A stretch of DNA of 64,000 nt from UTCFX2 sp963827155 (GTDB taxonomy: Bacteria; Chloroflexota; Anaerolineae; Anaerolineales; UBA4823): the NCBI GenBank assembly GCA_963827155.1, contig CAWGZV010000002.1, positions 1,426,001-1,490,000 of the forward strand, written 5' to 3'. This document shows, piece after piece, positions 54,140 through 63,799 of the stretch; position 1 is the stretch's first letter, and every line of letters begins with the position of its first letter. A model generated the notes under the pieces. It saw only the letters and a list, made by a program, of their open reading frames with translations. It had not been told where the DNA came from and ran no database searches. The translations under genes and the position numbers were made by a program.

Positions 54140-54613
54140 TCATCCCGATTTAAGCATCGCTTCCAGCTTGTCGAACGATTCGCTCCAGCTCTGCCGCGTG
54201 CTTTCTCCCAATTCTCCACCAGGCATGCCGACGTGCTCCATTGTCATCCGAGTCTGCCCGCCGAGAGCTTCAAATGTGGTCCTCACCAGCAGCTCATCTG
54301 GGAAATCATCCGACATTCCATAATGGGAGGCTGGCACCACATTGCCGTGTTCGTCCGCGAAACTGTCGGTAGTGACCAGCTTTTTGAGCGGCTCAATAAC
54401 CTTGTAAACTCCGGTGCTGTAGAATTTTTGACCCTCAGGCGACTCCATGCAGATAAGAATTTTCCCGTCCACCCGCAGGTCCATCTCGACGAACGGAATG
54501 GTGAACCCCTTCGGCCCAAACCAGCCCTTCATTCGTTCCGGGTCGGTCCATGCCCGCCAGACTTCCTCTGGCGGTGAATTAAATATCCTGGTGATCGTCA
54601 GTCCATTTTCCAT
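54140..54613 (-). CDS. SRPBCC (AHSA1/START-like) protein, tandem paralogue
   Basis: A 157-residue homologue of the gene to its left: TRIFNSPPEEVWRAWTDPER, MKGWFGPKGFTIPFVEMDLR, VDGKILICMESPEGQKFYS, MEHVGMPGGELGESTRQ and a C-terminal helix (SFDKLEAMLKSG). The pair is separated by 28 bp and likely co-transcribed. A truncated third family member lies 33 bp upstream (54647-54802), so the locus has held at least three copies. Confidence 0.9.
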   Translation of the reverse strand: MENGLTITRIFNSPPEEVWRAWTDPERMKGWFGPKGFTIPFVEMDLRVDGKILICMESPEGQKFYSTGVYKVIEPLKKLVTTDSFADEHGNVVPASHYGMSDDFPDELLVRTTFEALGGQTRMTMEHVGMPGGELGESTRQSWSESFDKLEAMLKSG

Positions 54614-54646
54614 TGTTTTCGCCTTTCTGTTAATGAGTTCCTTCGC

Positions 54647-54802
54647 TTATTTCAGAAACGCTTCAAGCTTTGCCATCGTCTCGGCCGAACCGCTCTCAGC
54701 CACATCCCGCAGCATACTTTTTCGATCCTGCGCCGATTGGAAGGCCGAATTATCCGTCACAACCGTCTTGCCGACCTGTTCGTCGAAGTCGACCGAAAAC
54801 CT
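54647..54802 (-). pseudogene. C-terminal relic of a third SRPBCC gene
   Basis: RFSVDFDEQVGKTVVTDNSA, then KSMLRDVAESGSAETMAKLE and AFLK stop. The pattern DxQVGKTxVTDNSxFxS and the closing helix match Aha1-type proteins, but about two thirds of the gene is missing. No ribosome site is present at its left boundary. Confidence 0.6.
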
Positions 54803-54939
54803 CTAATAAAAAAGTTTTTCCAAATATTACGGACATATTATATCTATATAGGTCAATTATACCGTGATATTGATCCAAACAAACTTCCTCACGATATGTC
54901 CGGCAAATGATATGATTGAGAAATTCTTTGGAGGACGCT

Positions 54940-55323
54940 TTGTCACATTTTCGGTGGAGTGATTGGCTCAAAGCCGCCGCCCTGGTTCCCGCCGGGCTGC
55001 TGGGGATCTTCTGGCTGCTTTACGGCCTTGGGGAGCTGCTGCGCTTTGATTGGAGCGGCATCAAACCTACCCTCCTGGCGCTCGCCCTGCTCGGGCTGCT
55101 GCTACTGGTCTGGTACCGCCCTCTCCTCGGTGGGATGCTGCTCTTCGCTGTTAGCATCGGGCTTTACGTTTTTGTCTCTCAGCGCATGGAGCCGCCCGAA
55201 GCGCGGGGATCCGCCGCCCTGCTGATGAGCGTGCCGGTGCTTCTGTCTGCCCTGCTGGCTCTGGTGGTCGCGACCATCGAGCTTTCCGCTGGCGCATTAA
55301 GCCGGAGCCGAGACGCCGGATGA
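54940..55323 (+). CDS. Small membrane protein with four hydrophobic helices
   Basis: A 127-residue protein with helices AAALVPAGLLGIFWLLYGLG, LLALALLGLLLLVWYR, GGMLLFAVSIGLYVFVS and LLMSVPVLLSALLALVVATI. I start it at TTG 54940 because GGAGG (54930-54934) lies 5 nt before; the frame is open to 54916. The stop overlaps the pheA start (ATGA at 55320-55323), so the two are co-translated. No family recognised; perhaps linked to aromatic amino acid export. Confidence 0.7.
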   Translation: MSHFRWSDWLKAAALVPAGLLGIFWLLYGLGELLRFDWSGIKPTLLALALLGLLLLVWYRPLLGGMLLFAVSIGLYVFVSQRMEPPEARGSAALLMSVPVLLSALLALVVATIELSAGALSRSRDAG

Positions 55324-56280
55324 GCGCTTATCCGTCATCGAAGGGTGAGCTCGGTCAAAATTCCAAATCAGCCTCGGTTGCTTTTCAGGAAGCCCACGGC
55401 GCCTATTCAGAAGCGGCTGCTGTCGCTTTCCAGGGTGCTCACGGAGCCTATTCAGAAGCGGCCGCTGTCGCTTTCCAGGGCGCGCACGGAGCCTATTCAG
55501 AAGCGGCCGCCTTCGCCCATTTCGGGCCTCAAATTCAGAACTCTCCCCTGCGAGTCCTTCGAGGTCGTCTTCGAATCGGTCGAAAACGGGCTCGCCGATT
55601 ACGGCATGCTCCCTATCGAGAACTCCCTCGCCGGCTCGATCCACCGCAACTATGACCTGCTCATCCGCCACGAGCTTCATATCGTCGGTGAGGAGTACCT
55701 GCGCGTCCGCCACTGCCTGATCGGTCTCCCCGGCACCCAGATCTCCCAGATCAAGACCGTGATCAGCCACCCGCAGGCGCTGGCGCAGTGCGAGCACAGC
55801 CTGAAAGCCTTGCAGGTGCAGGTCGAAACCGGTTATGACACCGCCGGCAGCGTGAAAGAAGTCGCTCAGCGCCGCGATCCCACCCTCGCCGCAATCGCCT
55901 CAACCCTGGCAGCCGCTACTTATGGGATGCAGGTGCTTCAAGAAGGGATCGAAGACGACGAAGCCAACTTCACCCGCTTCCTGGCGGTCGCCAGCCAGCC
56001 GGTCGTGCCGGCAGAAAACGCCAAGACTTCGATCGTGTTCTCGCTCCACAATATGCCGGGAGCGATGTTCAAGGCGCTAAGCGTTTTCGCCCTGCGAGAT
56101 ATCGACCTCACCAAGCTCGAATCGCGCCCCGACTTCGGCCGCCCCTGGGAATACCTCTTTTACATCGATTTCAGCGGTTCCACCACCGACCCGCAAACCG
56201 CCCACGCCCTCGAGAACCTCTCCGAGTTCGCCCCCTTCTTGCGGATTTTGGGATCATATCCCAGAAAACTGATCGCCTAG
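55320..56280 (+). CDS. pheA: Prephenate dehydratase (one indel, triplicated N-terminal motif)
   Basis: Converts prephenate to phenylpyruvate, the last-but-one step to phenylalanine. After bridging an extra A near 55539 it has the usual features: VAFQGAHGAYSEAA (N-terminal substrate loop), LPIENSLAGSIHRNYDLL, the catalytic NFTRFLAV (from DDEANFTRFLAV), and a C-terminal ACT domain with MPGAMFKALSVFALRDIDLT and KLESRP, which binds phenylalanine for feedback inhibition. The first motif is present three times in tandem (55377-55511), an odd insertion of 30 residues. The start ATG 55320 overlaps the stop of the membrane protein upstream. A fragment of this gene lies at 53430-53566. Confidence 0.9.
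55377..55511 (+). repeat. Three tandem 45-bp copies of the PheA N-terminal motif
   Basis: Units 55377-55421, 55422-55466 and 55467-55511 encode VAFQEAHGAYSEAAA, VAFQGAHGAYSEAAA and VAFQGAHGAYSEAAA. DNA similarity between units is very high, so the expansion is recent. Length is a multiple of three and keeps the frame. Confidence 0.9.
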
Positions 56281-56408
56281 CCTCGATTTCATTCCCATTC
56301 AGGTCTTTTTTTGGGGGGTGATATCCCGACTCGGCTTGAAATCCTGGATAAAGTGGTAAAATTAGATGTCTTTAGTCTAGTTATCTCGATATAAAGTTGG
56401 ATCAACCT

Positions 56409-57071
56409 ATGAACTGCAACCAGTGCCAGGGAATTGAAGAATTTTTCGACCAGGATTTTGCCAGGAAAGAGCTCGAAAACTACCGCAAAAAAGGGCCAGA
56501 TAAGACGACACGGATCTTGATTCAAGCCATCCAGGAAGAAGGGGTCGCAGGGCTGAGCTTGCTCGATATCGGGGGTGGAGTCGGCGCGGTCCAGCATGCC
56601 CTGATTGACCTCGGGGTGGACCATGCCACCGACGTGGACGCCTCCAAAGCCTATCTGCAGGTTGCTCGAGCTGAAACGCAGCGCCGGAACCGGTCGGACC
56701 GGATCCGCTACCACCACGGCAACTTTATTGAGCTCGCCGATGAAATCCCCCCTGCTGATATCGTCACCCTGGATCGTGTCATCTGCTGCTATCCAGATGT
56801 GGATCAGCTTGTGGGTCTTTCCTCCGAGAGGGCTCAACAAATATATGGTCTGGTGTATCCGCGCGAAACCTGGTGGGTACGGATCGCGGAGGCTTTGGGG
56901 AATTTCTATTTCAAGCTGAAGCGCAGCCCATTCAGGATGTTCATTCAATCTACCCAGGCAGTCGAAGCGCTGTTGAATGCGAAAGGCTTCATCCAGAGCT
57001 TCCACTACCAGGATTTATTTTGGCAGGTGGCGGTCTATACTCGCTCGTCCACCCACCTGACCAGCGAGTAG
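56409..57071 (+). CDS. Class I SAM-dependent methyltransferase
   Basis: A 220-residue protein. The SAM motif LLDIGGGVGAVQHALIDLG is at about residues 51-69, motif II-like TDVDASKAYLQVARAE at about 74-89, and the catalytic-region motif DIVTLDRVICCYPDV at about 116-130. The N-terminus MNCNQCQGIEEFFDQDFA contains CxxC and resembles magnesium-protoporphyrin-type or small-molecule O-methyltransferases; the acceptor is unknown. ATG 56409 is preferred to TTG 56397. The 3' end overlaps the convergent GNAT gene by 37 bp. Confidence 0.85.
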   Translation: MNCNQCQGIEEFFDQDFARKELENYRKKGPDKTTRILIQAIQEEGVAGLSLLDIGGGVGAVQHALIDLGVDHATDVDASKAYLQVARAETQRRNRSDRIRYHHGNFIELADEIPPADIVTLDRVICCYPDVDQLVGLSSERAQQIYGLVYPRETWWVRIAEALGNFYFKLKRSPFRMFIQSTQAVEALLNAKGFIQSFHYQDLFWQVAVYTRSSTHLTSE

Positions 57072-57987
57072 CACACCGGCTCGAACCAGCGCGTCCAAAA
57101 CCGGACCGCTCCCACGTTCGCCGATTCAAAATCCACTCCCACACGCCAGAAGCCCTGCTGTTGGGCCTGTTCGAGGCAGCGGTTGAGCAGCGCCGTACCC
57201 ACACCCTTCCCGCGCCAGCCGGCCTTGACGAACGCCGGCTCCAGCTCGATCGTTTTCTCATCCTGTAAGATCGCGCAGCCTTCCTCATAACCCCGCATCA
57301 GCCCGCTCAGCCCTACCGCCTGGTCCCGGTCGAATGCCAGCCAGAGCGAGCCTCCCTCGCCGCTGAGCAGATCTTCAACGTTTTCTGGCTCGTGCTTCCA
57401 GAAGATCGGCGGAGCAGACATGTGCTCCTCCAGCCCTGCCAGAAGCTCGTCTACCACGGTCTTATCCCCCGGCTCAGCCTGGCGGATCTGGAAGCTCGCT
57501 TCGAGCGCCTCAACCGGCGCTGCTTCACGCAGGGCGTCTACCGCTGCAATCCCAAAACCCAGCCAATGGAAAGCTTCTCTGGCTGGCTGATCGCTGCCCA
57601 TCAGGCTGACGGCATGCAGTCCAAGCTCCGCTGCAGACCAATCCGCCGAGATTTTGCTGTAAAGTTCTTCGTAAATCCGCCTTCGATCCATCGGTTCGAA
57701 GCCAGGCTCTGCTGCGATCGCCCACTCCGGGCAATAAGCCGCGCGTTGCCCATGAAGTCGGCAATCGTCACCGACCGCATGAAACCCACCAGCCGCCCTC
57801 CCTCCAGCGCCGCCGCACCGCTGCCGGTCTCGCTCATCTCCTCCAGCATCCCCAGGATTTGGTCAGGATCTTCATACCGCCGTGGCAGCAGTGGGTGGGC
57901 GAGGCGCAGCGCTCGAAAATTCTCAGCCGCCAACCCGGCTGCCTCTAGAAGATGCTCTTTCTCCAGCTTTGTGACCCTCATCTCCAT
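57035..57987 (-). CDS. Two-domain GNAT acetyltransferase (one indel)
   Basis: About 316 residues after joining frames near 57743. The first half (MRVTKLEKEHLLEAAGLAAE, GAAALEGGRLVGFM) is a GNAT-like domain without an obvious CoA loop. The second half has the full set: LWLAFDRDQAVGLSGLM, PAFVKAGWRGKGVGTALLNR (acetyl-CoA loop RGKGVG) and WRVGVDFESANVGAVRFWTR. Such tandem GNATs use one active domain. Substrate unknown. The start ATG 57987 lies 9 bp from the GGDEF gene end, on the same strand, so they may be co-transcribed. Confidence 0.82.
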
Positions 57988-57996
57988 TTTCCATCC

Positions 57997-58902
57997 CTAT
58001 GCTTCGAAGCAAACCCGGTTTCCTCCCGCCTGCTTGCTCAGGTACATCAGCTCATCCGCCCGCTTCGCAGCTTCAGCCGCTGATTCACCCGGATGGAGCA
58101 AAGTCGCACCGATTGAAACCGTCAGCCTGATTCTCCTGCCGGCGTATTCCAGCGAGGACCGCTCGATCAGCGCCAGGAGCTTCCGCGAGATCCGTTCCAG
58201 CGCCGCCGCATCCAGGTTGAAGAGCAGCGCGAGAAATTCGTCGCCGCCCCACCTGCCCAGCGCGTCGCTCGCCCGCAGGTTGTGCAGCATGGTGTTCGCC
58301 GCCATCTTCAGCGCCAGGTCGCCGGCATTGTGACCAAACTCGTCATTGATCAGCTTGAAGTTGTCGATATCTATGAAGAGCAGCCCAGTGCGGAGCGGCT
58401 GGTGCTCGAGTTCCGCCAGCGCTCCCTGCAGTCTGGACTCGATGGATCGCCGGTTGCACACTCCGGTCAGTGGATCGCGGACCAGCTCCTTGCTGAGCAA
58501 TTCAACCTGCTGCTGGAAGGCAATCATCGAAGTGTTGTCGCTGAATGTCTCGACCGCCCCCACAATCGCCCCGCGCTCATCCCGCAGCGCTGCGGCGCGC
58601 ACCCGCACCGGCAGCCGGTGCCCGTGGGCATGGTGCATGAAAACCTCCGCCTCGCGCACCTGCCCATCCTGGATTGTTTTCATCAGCGGGCAGCCCTTCA
58701 GGCAAAGGATTTCGCCTTTTTCGTCGACATGCATCAGCAGGTTATCCGCGCATGAGCTGCCCAGCACCTCACCCGACCGATAGCCGCTGATCCGCTCCGC
58801 TCCTTTGTTCCAATAGGTGATCCGGCGCTGCTCGTCCACAAAATAGACCCCGTCGAACAGGTTGTCGAGGATCTCTTTGTACATTTCAGTGTCTTCAGTC
58901 AT
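57997..58902 (-). CDS. PAS-GGDEF diguanylate cyclase
   Basis: A 301-residue protein. An N-terminal PAS domain (ILDNLFDGVYFVDEQRRITY, about 10-125) is followed by a catalytic domain starting DPLTGVCNRRSIESRL (about 135), with FIDIDNFKLINDEFGHNAGD and RWGGDEFLALLF. The intact GGDEF and the metal-binding Asp give c-di-GMP synthase activity; RASD five residues before GGDEF is the I-site for product inhibition. ATG 58902 follows AAGGGAAATCC; the frame to 59106 crosses a repeat and is not used. No membrane helix, so signal input comes through PAS. A c-di-GMP phosphodiesterase of the HD-GYP type is encoded just upstream on the same strand. Confidence 0.93.
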   Translation of the reverse strand: MTEDTEMYKEILDNLFDGVYFVDEQRRITYWNKGAERISGYRSGEVLGSSCADNLLMHVDEKGEILCLKGCPLMKTIQDGQVREAEVFMHHAHGHRLPVRVRAAALRDERGAIVGAVETFSDNTSMIAFQQQVELLSKELVRDPLTGVCNRRSIESRLQGALAELEHQPLRTGLLFIDIDNFKLINDEFGHNAGDLALKMAANTMLHNLRASDALGRWGGDEFLALLFNLDAAALERISRKLLALIERSSLEYAGRRIRLTVSIGATLLHPGESAAEAAKRADELMYLSKQAGGNRVCFEA

Positions 58903-59028
58903 GGATTTCCCTTGCCGTCGAGTGAATTTATATCTTAAGCTCCCAACATTATAATCCTCGCAAGGCGGCGAAATCTCAGGCTGCCCTTGCTCACCCGGCG
59001 AGATCCAGTAGTCTGCTGGCACGAAATT

Positions 59029-59084
59029 GCGCCACGCAACATGCGTCACGCAACATGCGCCACGCAACATGCGCCACGAACAAC
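59029..59084. repeat. Four 14-bp tandem repeats between the c-di-GMP genes
   Basis: Units GCGCCACGCAACAT (59029), GCGTCACGCAACAT (59043), GCGCCACGCAACAT (59057) and GCGCCACGAACAAC (59071). Two to four substitutions separate the last unit. It lies upstream of the GGDEF gene, 127 bp before its ATG, where an operator could sit; no known binding site matches. Confidence 0.7.
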
Positions 59085-59133
59085 CTGCGCCATCAAAACT
59101 CTTCAATTCAAAAACCTATGGGGTAATCGCGAC

Positions 59134-62100
59134 CTATCCGGCTGAAAGGGTTTGGCACTTCCAGGGGTCTAATAAAGCCTTCGAAAAAACCGAAGCATAG
59201 AAAATCGTCAATCCAATCCAGGCTGTGAATACGATCCCAGAAGTCTCCAGGAAGGCAGTCACCACCTGAGGATCGAAAAGCGTCCCGCTGTTTTCCTTCA
59301 AATACGCAGCCGCTTCTGCCTGAGTTACGGCGCTCAGCGGTTGATCGTGCAGCAGAGTGTCCCAAACATCCACTACCGCAAAAATGCGCGCCGCAAGCGG
59401 GATCTGCTCCCCCTTTATTCCGCGCGGGTAGCCGCTCCCATCCCAGCGCTCGTGATGGCAGTAAGGGATCTCGATCGCCGGGCGCAGGTACAGGATTGGG
59501 TAGATCAGGTCGTAGGCATACTGCGGGTGCTTCTGCATCTCCTGCTGCTCGCTCTCGCTCAAATCCCCGTGCTTGTTCAGAATCTGGTCCGGGATCCCCA
59601 TTTTACCGATATCGTGCAGCAGCACGCCGCGGCGGATATTGGTGAGGGCATTGTCATCGATCCCCATCCGTCGCGCCAGGCGCAGCGTCAAATCGGTCAC
59701 CCGGCGGGTATGCCCCTGGGCTTCCTTTTCCTCATCTCCAGCGCTCGCCCCCAGCCTTCCAGGGTGACATCGTATGCCATTGAAAGCTCAAGGTTGTAAA
59801 GCTGCAGCTCGTCCAGCAGCCGCCCGTTTTCAATCCGGCGCTTCTGCTCCGCTTCGAAAAGTCGGGCGTTTTCGATCGCCAGGGCGGCTTCATTCGCAAA
59901 CGTTTGCAGCAGGCTTGTCTGGTCCTCGCTGAACGCGCCGGCCATCCGGCTGCCAGCCTGGATGATCCCAATCGTCGTATCGTAGGCTACCAGGGGGATT
60001 CCGATCCAGCCGCGGGTGTTTTCGCTGCCTGGCTGCCGCTTCAACCGCAGGTCGCCCTGCGCGTCTGCCAGGATGATGGGGTGGCGGCTCTTGCGGAACA
60101 GCGTCTGCAGCTCGTCGCCTCTGGAGCGGTAGCCCACCCACTGTCGATCCTCCGTGAACCCCCGCGCCGCGACGATCTCGAGCTCGTCGCCGCTGAACAT
60201 GGCGATCGAGGCGCTGTCAAAGCTCACCAACCGTCCGAGGTAATCCAGGATCAGCCCAAAGCGGTAGTTCAAGTCTGGGGTGGTCGTCATCGCAATCATG
60301 GCTTCCCGCAGTGCTTCAGATTCCCTCCGCCGGCGCTGCTCGCTCCGCACCAGGCGAATCTTCTCAACCGCGGTTGCCAGGTTGTCCGCGATCGTCAGGA
60401 GCAGGTGCTCATCCCGCCCGCTGAACGCATCGAGCTGCCGGCTTTCGGCATTGATCGCCCCGAAAATCTGACCGTTGACAAAGATCGGCGCGCAGATTTC
60501 CGACAGCACTCGCTCTGTAGCCTCCTCGTATGCTTGTTCCTTGCGGATATCCCCACTGCGCAGCAGCATCCCGATCGAGATCGTTTTACCGACGATCCCC
60601 TCCGTGAGCGGGTGGACGCTCGCCAGCTTCTCGTCGCTGATCCCATGATATGAAAAATGCGGCTTCCAGGTGCGAGTCAGCAGATCAGCGAGAACCACAC
60701 CGCAGTTATCCGGATAAAGCTGGCTGCTGATCACCCCGGTCACTCTCCGGATCAGCTCGTCCACATCGATCGTCTCCGAGCAGGCAGCCGCAATCGCGTT
60801 CAGCACAGACAACTCTTTCAGCTGGCGCTCGCGCGCTTCTTCCACCTGCCTGCGTTCGCTGATATCCCGGATGATCAGCTGAACTGCCGGGCGGTCATCG
60901 TAGACCATCGGCATCGCTACCACTTCGACCGACACCACCTGCCCGTCTTGGCGGACGAATTTTTCTTCGACCGCTGGTCTCTTGCCGTTGCGGGCTTGCA
61001 TCTCCTGCACCCATTGTGTCACTTGATCGTGATAGTCTGGATGGACGAAATCGAGCATCGGACGTCCGATCACCTGCTCGGCGTGGCTTGCCCCAATCAG
61101 CCTCAGCCCTGCCGGATTGACAAAAACGATCTTCCCTTCGCTGTACACCGCCACCGCTTCTGGCGAGCGCTCCACCAGCTGGCGGTAGCGGCTCTCGCTC
61201 TCATCCCGCCTTGTCTCGGCGCGCTTACGCTCGATTGCCAGGGCGATCTGGGTGGACACCAGGCTCAAGATCTCTCGGTCGCGCTCGGTATAGCGCGTTC
61301 CCTCTGCATAGGATTGAACCGCCAGTACGCCGATGGTCTTCGCTTCAATGATCAGCGGCACGCCCAGCCAGTCCAGCGATGCCGGTCCGATCATTTCAAC
61401 TTCACCGCTGTCTACGAGCTTTTGAAAGATCTCTTCTGTCGCAAGCAGCGGCGCCTGTGTGCGCAGTACATATTCCGTCAGACCGCGCCTCACCGGGGTT
61501 GGTTCAGGCGGCGGCTCGTAAGGATCGACAAAATAAGGGAATTCAATCAGCTCCTGGATCGGGTCGTATAAGGCAATATAGAAATTCTCCACCGGTATAA
61601 TGGATGCCAGCGCTTGATGGATTAACGCGTAAAGCGATTCAAGGGTCGGGATCGAGATCGTCGCCCGGGCGATCTGCAAAATCACTTCCTGGATCTTTTC
61701 CGTCTTTTTGCGCTCGCTGGCATCGATCAGCACCCCCTGCCAGACCTGATTAGGGCTGCCGTTGCGCTCCACCAGCATCGCCAGATCGTGCACCCAGGCG
61801 GTTCTCCCGTCCAGGGTAGTGATGCCGTATTCCATCTCGAAATGCATCCCGGTCTCAAGGCTGCTTGCAAATGCGCTCACGACCTGCTTGCGTTCCTCCG
61901 CAACGATGATCGATTCCCAGAAATTCGGATACGATTTCCAGCTCTCCAACGGGTAGCCGGCGATCTTCTCAATCATTGGGCTGATATAGCTGGTTGCCAC
62001 CCGCGGGAAGGTTTGGACTTCATAAACCGCCGCAGGGGTTTGCTCCACCAGCAGTCGGAAGCGGCTCTCTGCCAGGTGGAGCAGCTCCTCCGCCTGTTTT

Positions 62101-62690
62101 CGCTCGGTGATATCGCGCACGAAGCCCTCGATATAAAGCAGCTTTCCAGCCTGATCGCGCACTGCCCGCGCGTCGGTGGAAGTCCAGATCAGCGTGCCGT
62201 CGCGGCACTTGTTCTGCACCTCGACCCGCCTCACCGCCCCCTCACGGTCAAGCATCGAGCTAAACGCATCCCAATCCGCCGGGTCGGTATAAACCTGAGC
62301 GCCGATATCCCCCACCTCTGCCACCATCGCCTGCGGCGAATCATAGCCAAAAATGCGCGCCATTGTCGGGTTTACGCGCTGGTAAACCCCTTCCGGTCTC
62401 GATTGAAAGATGCCTTCGGCGGCGTTTTCAAAAATGTTCTGGTAATCGGCTTGCGCCCGTTTTTGATCGATCGCCACCTGGCGCATCCCAAAGAAAAGCA
62501 CCACCGCCGTCAGCAGGACCATCATCCAATCGCTGAGGGTGTGCAGCTGCTCCGCCAGCGCCGGGTCGCTTACTGTCTTTTGCACCAGAAGATTTGTGCC
62601 AAAGATCCAGGCTCCGGCGGTGAGGAAATAGAGCAGCGTGATTCGAATCGGAAGCGAGTTCAGAACGCGGCGCATAGAGCTTTCCGGCAA
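59134..62690 (-). CDS. Membrane PAS/GAF sensor with HD-GYP phosphodiesterase (one indel)
   Basis: About 1,185 codons once a missing G near 59726 is restored (RALEMREKEAQGHTRRV). N-terminal two membrane helices (IRITLLYFLTAGAWIFGTNL and MVLLTAVVLFFGMRQVAI) without a large external loop; then two PAS domains (about 80-330, each ending in a DITERK/DASERK-type segment), GAF (about 340-500), PAS (about 520-630) and two GAF domains (about 650-960). The HD-GYP domain follows: GVLLHDIGKMGIPD, HHERWDGSGYPRGIKGEQIP and VVDVWDTLL. HD-GYP enzymes degrade c-di-GMP with a metal centre held by the HD and HH residues, all present here. It faces the GGDEF synthase across 230 bp on the same strand, so synthesis and breakdown are encoded together. 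Confidence 0.9.
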
Positions 62691-62971
62691 GAAAGATAAT
62701 CGAATTATACAGGAACGCCAACCCGATCAGCCGACACTTGCGCAAGGTTTCGGCTCACTTTAATTCAAAACTTACGGAAATCGGAGCCTGTTCCGGATTA
62801 ATCCTGCCTTCCTTAATCTCTCTATGCCGTCTTTCCACAAACCCCGCAGCTCGCTCCTCCCAGCTTGCCCGAGGCTGTTCGCTTTGGCGCAATTTTTAGA
62901 TCTATAAATCCCCACGTACGGATATTGTAAGAATTTTCACGATTTCATGCTATACTTTTTAGGAGGGCCTG

Positions 62972-63464
62972 ATGAAAAACAGAATTGTTTTAGGGATAAT
63001 TGCGCTTTTGTCTATGTTGCTGGCCGCCCCCGCCCCTCTCCCTGAGGGGCCATTTTACAGCTATCTCCCGCTTATGAACCGGATCGTACCTGCGACATGC
63101 CCTACACTGACAGTTGTAGAGATCGAAAGTCAAATAACCGGCCATTCGCCCTGCTCGAATTGGGCTAAGATCAGCTATGATCCCCCAGGCAACTGCGTGG
63201 TAACCGTCCAGGTCTTTGACGCAGATACTGGGCTGGAGGTACCGTCACAATGGATCATGGATTACAATCTCAGCAATTTTGACTTCTGCGCTCTGGTTCC
63301 CGCTCGCCAATCCATATATAACCGAGCAGACTTGGGTCAATCAGCGGTTTGTCGCCCATTTCGCAGACGGATGCGTGTCCGAGGTCACAAAGGGCTTTTG
63401 GGCCAGCACAATCCAACTCGATCAATGCTTGGGGAACATATACCCTAATTGCCCAGCGCCGTAG
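62972..63464 (+). CDS. Small secreted Cys-containing protein (one indel)
   Basis: About 163 residues: signal peptide (MKNRIVLGIIALLSMLLAAP), then directly SYLPLMNRIV, which resembles the tag motif but near the N-terminus, and a domain with about six cysteines (PATCPTL, HSPCSN, GNCVV, FDFCAL, GCVSE and QCLGN), probably disulfides. One extra base near 63295 shifts the frame; correcting it restores FPLANPYITEQTWVNQRFVA and the natural end NIYPNCPAP. AGGAGGG precedes ATG 62972 and a TATACT lies 15 bp further up. A strong terminator follows. Family unknown. Confidence 0.7.
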
Positions 63465-63472
63465 AAACAATA

Positions 63473-63503
63473 AAAAGCCCCCGAGGAAATCGGGGGCTTT
63501 TCT
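63473..63503 (+). terminator. Rho-independent terminator
   Basis: Perfect 12-bp stem (AAAAGCCCCCGA 63473-63484 with TCGGGGGCTTTT 63490-63501) and 5-nt loop, ending in TTTTCT. It lies 9 bp after the corrected stop of the preceding gene, which supports that end. Confidence 0.9.
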
Positions 63504-63745
63504 GTTGATCGGTATGGATTGGAAGTCTCTCCGTTTGCGCGGTCTTGCTGATCGGCTTGATGATCGGATTTCTCCGATAATTTCTGGTCAATTTCAGGAC
63601 TGAATGATCAACACCGCTTTAGATATAGAATCACCAGCGAATCATTCAGATTAAGTCTTAGCTCACTTTGCGATCTTTGCGCCCGGACTTCCTGTCCGGC
63701 GCTTCGCGTTTAAATCTTTTATCTCCCTTTCCAAAATACCTACCA

Positions 63746-63777
63746 ATGAAAAAGGCGCGGCTGCGTAAAGCCGCGCC
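63746..63777 (-). terminator. Minus-strand terminator of the OB-fold gene
   Basis: GGCGCGGCT (63754-63762) pairs with AGCCGCGCC (63769-63777) across a 6-nt loop; on the minus strand the stem is followed by TTTTTC. It is 23 bp past the stop of the gene at the right edge. Confidence 0.85.
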
Positions 63778-63799
63778 CTCTCCAATTCAAAACCTATAC

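Noticed and set aside
60657..62699. Two plus-strand frames of about 300 codons opposite the HD-GYP sensor
   Set aside because: Antisense to PAS and GAF domains; composition is His/Arg-rich without motifs.
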